Assembly (NCBI GenBank): GCA_963377175.1
Contig: CAUJNA010003294.1
Location: 1,042,001-1,106,000, forward strand
Direction: 5' to 3'
DNA length: 64,000 bases
Origin: Effrenium voratum
Lineage: Eukaryota; Sar; Dinophyceae; Suessiales; Symbiodiniaceae
How positions within the stretch are numbered: the first letter of the stretch is position 1; each line of letters starts with the position of its first letter. The translations under genes were made by a program, and so were the position numbers. The notes under the pieces are model-generated. The model was not told where the DNA came from and made no database searches. It worked only from the letters and a program-made list of their open reading frames with translations. Below, one piece after another: positions 56,433 through 64,000 of this stretch.

Positions 56433-57512
56433 TCAGGATGACCGACCACAAGGCCGTGGAGACATCCCCCAGGCCGTTCGAGGAGCTGAAGCGCATGCGG
56501 GGGGTGCTCGCTCGCCCAGGACCAGCCGCTCATCCCTGAAAGGCTCCGTTGGCTCCACCCTCTTGTAGAACTCCATCCGATCGCGGATCCACTGATTGTA
56601 CAGCTGCTCCGGGGGCTCGTCCATCACCAACTGCAAGCAGGTGGCCTTATCCCTGTGCCACCCCGTGATCTGGAGCAGCCTGGTCCCCCCGCGGCTCGCC
56701 TTCCAAAAGCCCTTGCAAAATCTGCACATATAGCCCCCCGTGGTCTTGAACTTTTCCTTGCTCACCACTTCCCAGGCACTGATGCTTGGCAAGACCAAGC
56801 CACACTCCACGGAGCCCCAAAACACATGCTTCGCCTCGTTGGGGAAGTGCTTGTTGACGTACTTTTGGCGCGACCGTCACCGTGGCCATGGTGATGGGCG
56901 GGTACCGCCTGGTGCCCTGGTCTGGGGTGCGGAGCGTGGTGTCTGCCCCCCCCAGGACCTTGGCCTTTGGGTCCGCCTCCTTGGCCGCTCCCCCCCCGGG
57001 GCCAACGGCACCCACGGATGAGGTCCTGGGAGCCCCCGCCGCCTCCTGCGGGACCTGCTCAACCCCTGCTCGACCGAGTCGTGGACCACATTGCAGCGCC
57101 AATTGGCCTTCACCTCCACCATCGACGACTTGCTCAGGCCCGCCACCAACTTGGTGTAGACCGAGTCGAAGGCCTTCAGCGAGGCCAGCGGGAGGGTGAT
57201 CCGTTCGTCGCAAATTGCCCTGAACCGCAGCGCCTCCTTACTGTCATGGATGGGGGCCACCGGCATCTCCATCACGGGCAACGGGCAGTTCACGATGAAA
57301 TTCTTTGCCACCAAGAATGTCCCCATCTCCTTGAAGATGTAACTCCACTCCTCCTTGCTGTGCGGCTTGGGGATGCCCAGGCTCTCCAGGAAGGGCACCG
57401 CCTCCTTCCTCATCTGGATGTTGCCCATCCACTTGTCCGAGGTCGAGCCTCCGCATTGCGGCCCCGGCGTTGCGTCTTCACAATCAACGGGAAGGTGGTC
57501 CAGGCCGAGTAG
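56433..57512 (-). pseudogene. gag-like retroelement protein, C-terminal part
   Basis: The frame 57428-56877 (MRKEAVPFLESLGIPKPHSK, FRAICDERITLPLASLKAFD) shifts to 56825-56433, which has a YMCRFCKGFWKASRGG segment (C-x2-C) and GWHRDKATCLQLVMDEPPEQ. The composition suits a nucleoprotein or gag relative. Together with 60777-61220 and 63415-63991 it may be one split element. No assigned family. Confidence 0.4.
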
Positions 57513-57518
57513 ATATAC

Positions 57519-58277
57519 TTAAATGTGAACCTGTGGGCGTACACTCCCGTCAGGCTCGCCACGTTCCCGTCTGTCTGGTCCAAAACACCCCATCACCCCT
57601 CGCCCCGCAATAGCCCGGAGGCAAAGTCCCCTAGTCGGAGAGAACTTGATCTCAAACCTCAACTTGCTGGCCTTACTGAGGTACAACGCGATAGCAGCAA
57701 TGACATCAGCCGTAGCTGGAACACCGCTTTTCTCCAGATTGGAGAACGCCCTAATGACTCTGCTCTTTCGACAAAGGTCGTTGAGTATGATGAATCCTTC
57801 CGCTGTGGCAGGAGTTTTGCCGTCATGCCGGGTAGCGTAAGTGAGATACTTACTTACACTTTCGAGCAACCTGCCATCAATGCCAGAGACCTCAGGTTTA
57901 TGCGTGTGCCAATCAGGAGGAAGGTCGACAATATCATCAACAGTGATGACGGGTTTGGGGCCACTCGCCCCAGCTTGTCGCCCCTCGGTGAGGGTGGGCC
58001 ATGCTTTGGGATGGGCACCAGCAACCGGGCCAGCGGATGTGGGCGTTTGTGCCCATGGCAGCCGGGGGCCGAGCCGGCGGTACTGCATCAAAGCGCTGCG
58101 TTTGGAGGCACTCAGGCGTCCGCCAGATACTAGGCAAAGAAGGCCATGGTGCCCCTTCACGTAGATCCTCGCTGTGTGCCATGCATGTGGCGGCACCAAA
58201 GAACGCCATGCCAGAGACCGGCTCAAGGCTAATTTCGCCGCAGTGGACCGCATCAGACGCATCCCATGCGTTGCCAA
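57519..58277 (-). CDS. Tpt1/KptA-like RNA 2'-phosphotransferase N-terminal domain
   Basis: A 252-residue open frame. After about 110 residues without a known domain comes LESVSKYLTYATRHDGKTPA, then FIILNDLCRKSRVIRA, SKASKLRFEIK and RGLCLRAIAGRG. This matches the family pattern sKxLsyxLRH, a winged-helix linker, K-RF and iRAxQGHS. The final QGHS is replaced by AGRG, and the frame ends about 30 residues later, so the catalytic C-lobe is missing. Tpt1/KptA enzymes remove 2'-phosphates from RNA using NAD+. This copy is likely truncated or inactive. It follows the helicase in the same orientation. Confidence 0.5.
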   Translation of the reverse strand: MATHGMRLMRSTAAKLALSRSLAWRSLVPPHAWHTARIYVKGHHGLLCLVSGGRLSASKRSALMQYRRLGPRLPWAQTPTSAGPVAGAHPKAWPTLTEGRQAGASGPKPVITVDDIVDLPPDWHTHKPEVSGIDGRLLESVSKYLTYATRHDGKTPATAEGFIILNDLCRKSRVIRAFSNLEKSGVPATADVIAAIALYLSKASKLRFEIKFSPTRGLCLRAIAGRGVMGCFGPDRRERGEPDGSVRPQVHI

Positions 58278-60390
58278 CCATAGAGCGCAAGCTGACCACT
58301 GTCATTTAGAAACGACAAGACCTCGTCTCCACCGACCTCTTGGTAGCAGAAGACTGACAGGTCGCTACTGGTTTTGGGGGAGAGTCCAGCTAATCGCAAG
58401 GCGAAAATCTCTGGCTCAGCATCATCACTGGGTCTCAAGGCAAGGGCGAGCGGGAGCTCCTTCCAGCATGCTTTGTATCCGATATGATGGGCGCTATGCC
58501 AAGCGGTCTCACCCAAATCTTCCAGGTCCGTGCCCGGACGTAGCAACAGAGTGGCTGCATCAGCCGCGGGCTGTGTCAGAGCGCCCATTGCCAGCCGGCC
58601 GTAGAGACGCGCACTAGCTGTTTGCAGCATGCCAAGCGGACCAGTGGAGCTGGGCGGGGCCACTACCACGGTCAACGCTTTGGCACGGGTAAGCGACACA
58701 TTGAAGCGAGCTTCAGCCTCTGCGCCAAAGTAGAGAAAGGATGTGTCTTTGCCAATAACAACCAAGGAGACGTTTCCTGTCATGCCAGTGGCCTTAACCG
58801 TGTTGGTGCACTCTAGGAACTGACACTTTGTCAGGGGTGAGCTGGCGTAGGAGCTGCGCCCGGTCTTCCTCCTCTAGCTGCGGGAGCAGCTCAAGGCATT
58901 GGGCAAAGCGCGCATCAATGGCTTCGGCCGTGGCCTTGGCCTTTTCTTTGGCGTCATGGGCTGGCACGATCAGGGGAGTGCGAGCCACAAGGAGGTGTAC
59001 CAACAAGACATCTTGCAGCGAGTCTGGCCAATCCTCAGTGACCCGCCCTCCAACGAGATGCCTACACAACGAGGTGTATGGGGGGCGCTGGCGGCACGGC
59101 GAAATACTCCATGAAAGGATGCCAACAAGACATCAACAGGGCGGTCAACTGCCTGAAGGGAGTCGTGAGCAAGTCCGAGGGCCACCTTGCTGCCAGCCGC
59201 ATAAACCAGCCTAGGATGCCACTCCACGGCCCGGAGATCGGAGTCATGGCCTGCCTGGTGGCCACCACTTCGGCTGCCTGCTCAACCATGCGACCCACCA
59301 CCAAGCGCCCTGCACCATCCTCATGCAGCAGATGCGGGTACCACACAGCGACACTCATGAGGGGATACTCGAAGGCTGCTAGGGAGTACAAGATTGAGCC
59401 CCGGCCTGCCCTGGCTGGACAGGCCATTTGCGCTGCGCACAAAGTCAGCCGGGGGTGGGAGTCGTGCGCCCGCGTGGGCGAGGTAGCCTATGCCTAGCAG
59501 GGCGGGATGGTCTGATGCCGGCCGACTGTCGGTAAGTTGCTCAGTCGCACGAGCCAAGAAGTCCTGCGGCACGAATAGGTCATTGAGGCCATGTAAGGCG
59601 ACTCGCTTATGCCCTAGACGCTGCAAAACCTCTGCACGGACTGGGTCATTTCCCGAGGCACCTCTGGTCTGGCGGTCATCGCCAATGTGAACGGTCAGGG
59701 CAGAGCGGGGCACTGCACCATGAACCGCCACATAGGCTGCTTGGCCAGCCTGCTGTGCCTCGTCAACCAACAGGAGATCGACCCTCCCGAGGAAACTGGA
59801 CACAGGGCCACACCGTCCGATTTCGTGCAGTAAGGACCCCAATGTGATAGCTACACAGCAGGAATCAGTGGTCCGCAAGAACTGGGATCGCGTCTCAAAC
59901 GCCACATCGAGGTCGGTGACCTGATCATGGTCACGGCCTAGCAGCCTGGGGAACTGCTGGCAGACCTCCTCCGGGGCATCACGGAGCAGCGACTGAATGT
60001 TGCGCGAAAATTCCTGCAGAGGCAGGTTTGGCTCAGCTACAAACAGGGCCCGCAGGCCAAGCAGCCTGGTGAGCATAATCAGGACCGCACTGCCACAGTA
60101 AGTTTTGCCGGTGCCAAAGAGTCCCTGGATGCCAAACGTGACTCGCTGGGTGGCCAGGGCATGGTAAATGCCAAGCAGGACACTAAGGAAATGTGCCAGC
60201 CCTGCTCATTCCCGCCCTGCCAAGACGTCTCAAGGGGACGAATAATGAATTGCAGGTCGGCCCACTCGGCCGGCGCTGGAGGGGCTCTCGCGAGGTGCCT
60301 GAAGCTGGTCCATGTGTAACCCAGGGTGCGCAGGGCTTTGGCCAGCAGGTCCAGAGCCTGCTCAATGTTCCTAGCATGTCCAATGAAGTC
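58253..60390 (-). pseudogene. SF1 (UPF1-like) helicase, frame-broken
   Basis: The frame from about 60190 to 59321 has Walker A (GLFGTGKT near 60120), motif II LLLVDEAQQAGQAAYV (near 59760) and motif III-like VHIGDDRQT. The frame 58830-58253 has a motif V region (NTVKATGMTGNVSLVVIG) and motif VI RFNVSLTRAKALTVVV. The stretch between them (59320-58830) lies in other frames (59442-59062, 59069-58794), and an N-terminal piece (DFIGHARNIEQALDLLAKAL) is in a third frame. Either short introns or indels separate them; with no clear AG|G junctions I favour decay. It resembles ATP-dependent RNA/DNA helicases of the UPF1/NFX1 group. Confidence 0.6.
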
Positions 60391-60395
60391 TGTGC

Positions 60396-60794
60396 GTGGG
60401 CGACATGTATGCACAGTGGCCTGGTTTTGATGCGCGGTCGGCTGACTACCTCCTGGCATGCCAGGACCCCGTGGAACTCATGCGGGCCACGGCAGCTGAG
60501 CACATCCCCCGCATGATCTCTGAGGCCTCTTGGTTAGCTGACTCGGCTGGGGACTGCCCCCTTCTTCTTGAAATGAAGGCAGATCCCAATGACGCTGCTG
60601 ATGCCTTCGTGCAACGATCCTTGCGCGGGCTCATGGACATTCGAGCATTCAAGGCCACCGCCCTTGGCCGTGCTGCCTCTGGGTACGTCCAGGCACGTCT
60701 GGTGCAGCTCCCAGTTGCCCAGACACTGGACTTCCTGTGGTTCCAGATACCAACCACCTGCTCAGGCGCCGGGCGCTCACCCCGGTTCACCTGA
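60396..60794 (+). CDS. unknown ORF, opposite strand to all neighbours
   Basis: 132 codons beginning MGDMYAQWPGFDARSADYLL. The composition is protein-like (amphipathic, rich in Asp, Met, Ala and Leu, few simple repeats), and codon third positions look coding. No motif is recognised. The minus-strand mirror frame looks like low-quality Arg/Ser sequence, so the plus strand is the better reading. It sits just upstream of the helicase, head to head. It may be the 3' fragment of a gene carried with the helicase module, in inverted orientation. Confidence 0.35.
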   Translation: MGDMYAQWPGFDARSADYLLACQDPVELMRATAAEHIPRMISEASWLADSAGDCPLLLEMKADPNDAADAFVQRSLRGLMDIRAFKATALGRAASGYVQARLVQLPVAQTLDFLWFQIPTTCSGAGRSPRFT

Positions 60795-61220
60795 GCCCGG
60801 ATCTCCAAGGCCGTGTAGATGACTGGGTCGATGTGCACGTGCATGGGTGACAAGGGCCAGGAGCTCCTCCGGCGCGAGCTTAAACTGCTGGTCAGCGCCC
60901 CGGGGGATCTCACCGCTTGCGTGCTTCCTCCAAACTCCCCCAAACATCCGGAGCTCTCCCTGGTGCCGCTTCATTGCCCAGAGGATAAGGGACAGCTTGC
61001 CGTCCTCAGAGTCCAGGTCCTGCTGGGACATGGGCTGGTCCCCCCCAAAGCCGGTGGCACCCTTGGGGGGGGCCGGTGCCTCCAGCTCGGGCATCTCCTC
61101 CAGCAGTGCCTCCTGGTGCCACGGGTTCTGCGACGCTCTGAGCATCTTGATGTAGGGGACATACTTCTCCTTGATGTCCCCCACCGAAAAACTAGACGAC
61201 GAGTGGCCCGGAAGCATAGA
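60777..61220 (-). pseudogene. gag-like retroelement protein, middle part
   Basis: The frame includes GDIKEKYVPYIKMLRASQNP, LILWAMKRHQGELRMFGG and FKLAPEELLALVTHA. A shifted frame then continues VHIDPVIYTALEIRAQVNRG. It is soluble, helical and gag-like, with no named domain. At its high-coordinate end the coding character gives way to the 40-bp minisatellite, so its true N-terminal part is probably at 63415-63991. Confidence 0.4.
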
Positions 61221-61224
61221 GGCA

Positions 61225-62150
61225 AGTTGATGCAGGTGAGGTAACTCTCGCAAAGTTAGCATGAGGAGTTGGCAGGCGAAGCAATTCTCAAAAAGTTGGC
61301 ATGAGAAGCTGGCAGGTTAAGTAACTCTCGAATAGTTGGCTGGCAAAGTTGGCGGGTGAAGTAATTCTCGCAAAGTTGACATGAGAAGTTGGCAGGCGAA
61401 GTAACTCAAGAGAAAAGTTGGCATGAGAAGTTGGCAGGTGAAATAACTCTCAAAGAGTTGGCATGAGAAGTTGGCAGGTGAAGTAACTCTCGAAAAGTTG
61501 GCGTGAGAAGCTGGCAGGTGAAGTAATTCTCGAAAAGTTGGCACGAGAAGATGGCGCGTGAAGTAACTCTCGAAAAGTTGGCGCGAGAAGCCGGCAGGTA
61601 ACTTTCGAAAAGTTAGCATGAGAAGTTGGCAGGCGAAGTAATTCTCGAAAAGTTGGCGCGAGAAGTTGGCAGGCGAAGTAACTCTCGAAAAGTTGGCAGG
61701 CGATGTTGGCAGGTGAAGTACCTCTCGAAAAGTTGGCATGAGAAGCTGGCAGGTGAAGTAATTTTGCGAAAAGTTGCCACGAGAGGTTGGCAGATAAAGT
61801 ATTTCTCGAAAAGTTGGCATGAGAAGTTGGCAGGTGAAGTAATTCTCGAAAAGTTGGCAGGTGAAGTTGCCACGAGAGGTTGGCAGGTAAAGTATTTCTC
61901 GAAAAGTTGGCATGAGAAGTTGGCAGGTAAAGTAATTCTCGAAAAGTTGGCATGAGAAGCTCGCAGGTGTAGTAACTCTCGAAAAGTTGGCATGATAAGC
62001 TCGCAGGTGAAGTAACTCCTCGAAAAGTTGGCACGAGAAGTTGGCAGGTGAAGTAACTCTCGAAAAGGTGGCATGAGAAGCTGGCAGGTGAAGTAATTCT
62101 CGAAGTTTCGGCATGAGAAACTGGCAGGTGAAGTAATTAACCCTCAAAAA
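61225..62150 (+). repeat. 40-bp minisatellite, about 22 copies
   Basis: Unit GTTGGCATGAGAAGTTGGCA followed by GGTGAAGTAACTCTCGAAAA. Copies vary by substitutions and small indels. Long minus-strand open frames (Leu/His/Pro/Thr/Ser/Asn-rich repeats) arise only because the unit lacks stops in that direction. The array interrupts the gag-like region. Confidence 0.9.
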
Positions 62151-62164
62151 GCTGGAGCGGCGGA

Positions 62165-62440
62165 GGCGCTCCGCGTGCTACATTTGCAATTTACAGTTGC
62201 GATTTTCCAGCCATTTGTATCTAAAAGTTGCGATTTTCCAGCCGGAGCTGCGGGAGCACGCTCCGCGTACTACGTCTGTACTTAAAAAGTGCGATTTTCC
62301 AGCCGGAGCTGCAGCAGCCTCCGCGTACTACGTCTGTACTTAAAAGTTGCGATTTTCCAGCCGGAGCTGCAGGAGCACGCTCCGCGTACTACGTTTGTAC
62401 TTAAAAGCTGCGATTTTCAAGCCGGAGCTGCCGCGGACCA
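62165..62440 (+). repeat. about 58-bp tandem repeat, four copies
   Basis: Unit TTAAAAGTTGCGATTTTCCA, then GCCGGAGCTGC, GGAGCACGCTCCGCGTACTA and CGTCTGTAC. It is the inverted counterpart of the family at 21,366-21,720. Confidence 0.8.
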
Positions 62441-62505
62441 GGGGGGAATCGAACCCGGGACCGCGGGATTGCGAAAGCAGGCGCGCACACCACGAGACAA
62501 CTTCC
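62440..62505 (-). ncRNA. tRNA-like fragment (possible SINE head)
   Basis: The minus strand contains GGTTCGATTCC (62445-62455), a perfect Pol III B box, preceded by GGTCCCG and a degenerate A-box-like TCTCGTGGTGTGCG. The acceptor, anticodon and T stems do not pair well, so this is not a functional tRNA. It sits exactly at the junction of two tandem arrays. Confidence 0.35.
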
Positions 62506-62524
62506 AAAAGCCGTTTCGCGAGCA

Positions 62525-62970
62525 AGAAAATCGCACGGCGCCACAGCGAGGCGCTTCGTCACGCACGATCTCCGCAGAGGGTTCATCGGGCTCAAGACAG
62601 ATGCGCACGGCGCCACAGCGAGAGCGATCCGACACGCACGATCCCCGCAGAGGGTTCATCGGGCTCAAGGTTCAGCGCTTCGGGATCTCACAGACAAATT
62701 CGCACGGCGCCACAGCGAGAGCGCTTCGACACGCAGGATCTCGCAGAGGGTTCGCCAAGGTCAAGACAAATTCGCACGGCGCCACAGCGAGAGCGCTTCG
62801 ACACGCACGATCTCCGCAGAGGGTTCGCCGCGCTCAAGACAAATTCGCACGGCGCCACAGCGAGAGCGCTTCGACACGCACGATCTCCGCAGAGGGTTCA
62901 TCGGGCTCAAGACAAATTCGCACGGCGCCACAGCGAGAGCGCTTCGACACGCACGATCTCCGCAGAGGGG
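62525..62970 (+). repeat. about 73-bp tandem repeat, six copies
   Basis: CGCACGGCGCCACAGCGAGA starts at about 62531, 62606, 62700, 62774, 62847 and 62920, each followed by CACGATCTCCGCAGAGGGTT. The 245-residue plus-strand open frame over it is a repeat artefact. Confidence 0.9.
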
Positions 62971-63059
62971 TGCGTTTCGTAAGCTCCCGTCGGGCCTACC
63001 CCCGCCATAAAAAGAAGAAGAATTAAGAGTCGAGATGTGAAGGTAGAACAGAAAAGTTA

Positions 63060-63412
63060 GCTTGTGTTTTTAGGATAGTGAAGTAACACCCGACAAATTA
63101 GCTTGTGCTTTTAGTAGAATGAGATAACAGCCGAAAAGTTGACATGAGAAGTAGGCAGGTGAAGTAACTCTCGACAAGTTGGCATGAGAAGGCAGGTGAA
63201 GTAACTCTCGACAAGTTGGCATGAGAAGTTGGCAGGTGAAGTAACTCTCGACAAGTTGGCATGAGAAGTTGGCAGGTGAAGTAACTCTCGACAAGTTGGC
63301 ATGAGAAGTTGGCAGGTGAAGTAACTCTCGACAAGTTGGCATGAGAAGTTGGCAGGTGAAGTAACTCTCGACAAGTTGGCATGAGAAGTTGGCAGGTGAA
63401 GTTGGCAGCCGC
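63060..63412 (+). repeat. second 40-bp minisatellite array, about 7 copies
   Basis: Unit ACTCTCGACAAGTTGGCATG followed by AGAAGTTGGCAGGTGAAGTA, the same family as 61,225-62,150 but with CGACAAG in place of CGAAAAG and far more uniform copies. That suggests recent local amplification. Confidence 0.9.
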
Positions 63413-63414
63413 TT

Positions 63415-63991
63415 TTAGAAGAAGAACCCTTCGCAATGCTTCCGGGAAAAAAAAGTCGGGGTCCAGCTCCAGGGGGCAGAATAGGCCCCTCTCCAGGGCC
63501 TTCCTGAGATCATCCGGCCACACCCACACTTGTTGAGCATCCATGCCTGGTTGGTATCCTGGCTTCGCTTGTTTGCCGCCTGGGCCTCCTGAATGGAGCC
63601 CATCGCCTCAGCCAATGCCTGGCTGGCGTCAACGCCCTTCCCCTCCAAGTACTGGTCTCTCAGCTTGGCCTTGAAACGCTCCAGGTTGACCTTCCTGAGG
63701 GCACGGGCTCCCTCGTTGGCCACCTCATCTGACGGCAGGGCCTGCATGCCCTCCTGGAGGGGCGCCAGGATCGCCATCTCGTTGTCCAGCATCTCCTCAG
63801 TGACCAACTCGCTTGGCCAAGGCCTCCTCCGCAGTCGGCTCCCGCTGCTCCCGCAAGGCCTTATGCAGCTCCTCCTTCTTCCTGATCGCCTGGTCCACCT
63901 GGGGATGGTAGAGCTCGAAGCTCTGAGCCTCCGCCTCTTTCAGGGACCGCTGCACTTTGACCCGGATCTCCTGGCTTTCCCGGACCTTCAT
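63415..63991 (-). pseudogene. coiled-coil gag-like protein, N-terminal part, runs off the window
   Basis: The frame 63991-63797 (VKVQRSLKEAEAQSFELYHP, KKEELHKALREQREPTAEEA) and a shifted frame 63807-63415 (LQEGMQALPSDEVANEGARA, NLERFKAKLRDQYLEGKGVD, ASQALAEAMGSIQEAQAANK) look like one long helical, coiled-coil protein broken by a single shift. It probably belongs to the same retroelement as the gag-like pieces at 60.8-61.2 and 56.4-57.5 kb. The start lies beyond the window. Confidence 0.45.
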
Positions 63992-64000
63992 CGCCTCGTC

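Noticed and set aside
61317..62147. 276-codon minus-strand frame of Leu/His/Pro/Ser repeats
   Set aside because: The 40-bp unit is not a multiple of three and has no stops on this strand, so three repeat-derived frames stay open at once.
62440..62505. Functional tRNA gene
   Set aside because: The B box is perfect, but the stems do not pair and no anticodon arm can be formed.
62289..63026. 245-codon plus-strand frame with repeating RTAPQRE units
   Set aside because: It is generated by the 58-bp and 73-bp tandem arrays; the apparent protein repeat is the DNA repeat.
61225..63412. Possible CRISPR array
   Set aside because: There are no unique spacers; the units are head-to-tail satellites in a eukaryotic context.

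Overview
The window looks like nuclear DNA of a dinoflagellate, most likely a Symbiodiniaceae-type genome. The protein-coding signal is broken into many short GC-rich exons. Their reading frames join only if introns may begin with GC or GA as well as GT and end in AG followed by an exonic G, which is the splice pattern known from this group. No bacterial operons, ribosome binding sites, CRISPR arrays or rRNA genes are visible. All genes I could assemble lie on the minus strand, so the window reads as one co-oriented gene array read from high to low coordinates.

Layout from high to low coordinates. About 49.98-63.99 kb is a nest of retroelements: gag-like fragments, an SF1 helicase followed by a Tpt1/KptA-like domain, a tyrosine recombinase, and a DIRS-like gag/RT/RNase H block between two almost identical 180-bp direct repeats. 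40-bp, 58-bp and 73-bp tandem arrays are interleaved. 45.96-48.11 kb is a complete four-exon SLC34-type sodium/phosphate cotransporter, the clearest gene here. About 41.7-45.1 kb holds TPR exons. 25.42-39.30 kb is a serine/threonine protein kinase with an N-terminal membrane anchor. Its first intron hosts a 4.3-kb Ty1/copia element (34,825-39,099) that has lost the RT core, and a later 4-kb intron hosts a decayed coding sequence. 16.38-24.77 kb is a jacalin-like repeat protein in 11 exons. 7.96-15.87 kb is a 13-exon protein of about 620 residues with an EF-hand-like segment. 1-7.96 kb has no gene I can support.

Exon boundaries were placed by eye from frame continuity, family motifs and the AG|G rule. 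Three independently assembled coding chains (1818, 918 and 1863 nt) come out as exact multiples of three, which supports the models. Individual donors can often slide by a few bases because both ends of an intron usually share AGG-type repeats. Transcript data would settle these choices.

The most interesting points are the almost complete replacement of GT donors by GC/GA with direct repeats at intron ends (introner-like), the helicase plus Tpt1-like module inside retroelement sequence, and the permuted order of the DIRS-like parts.
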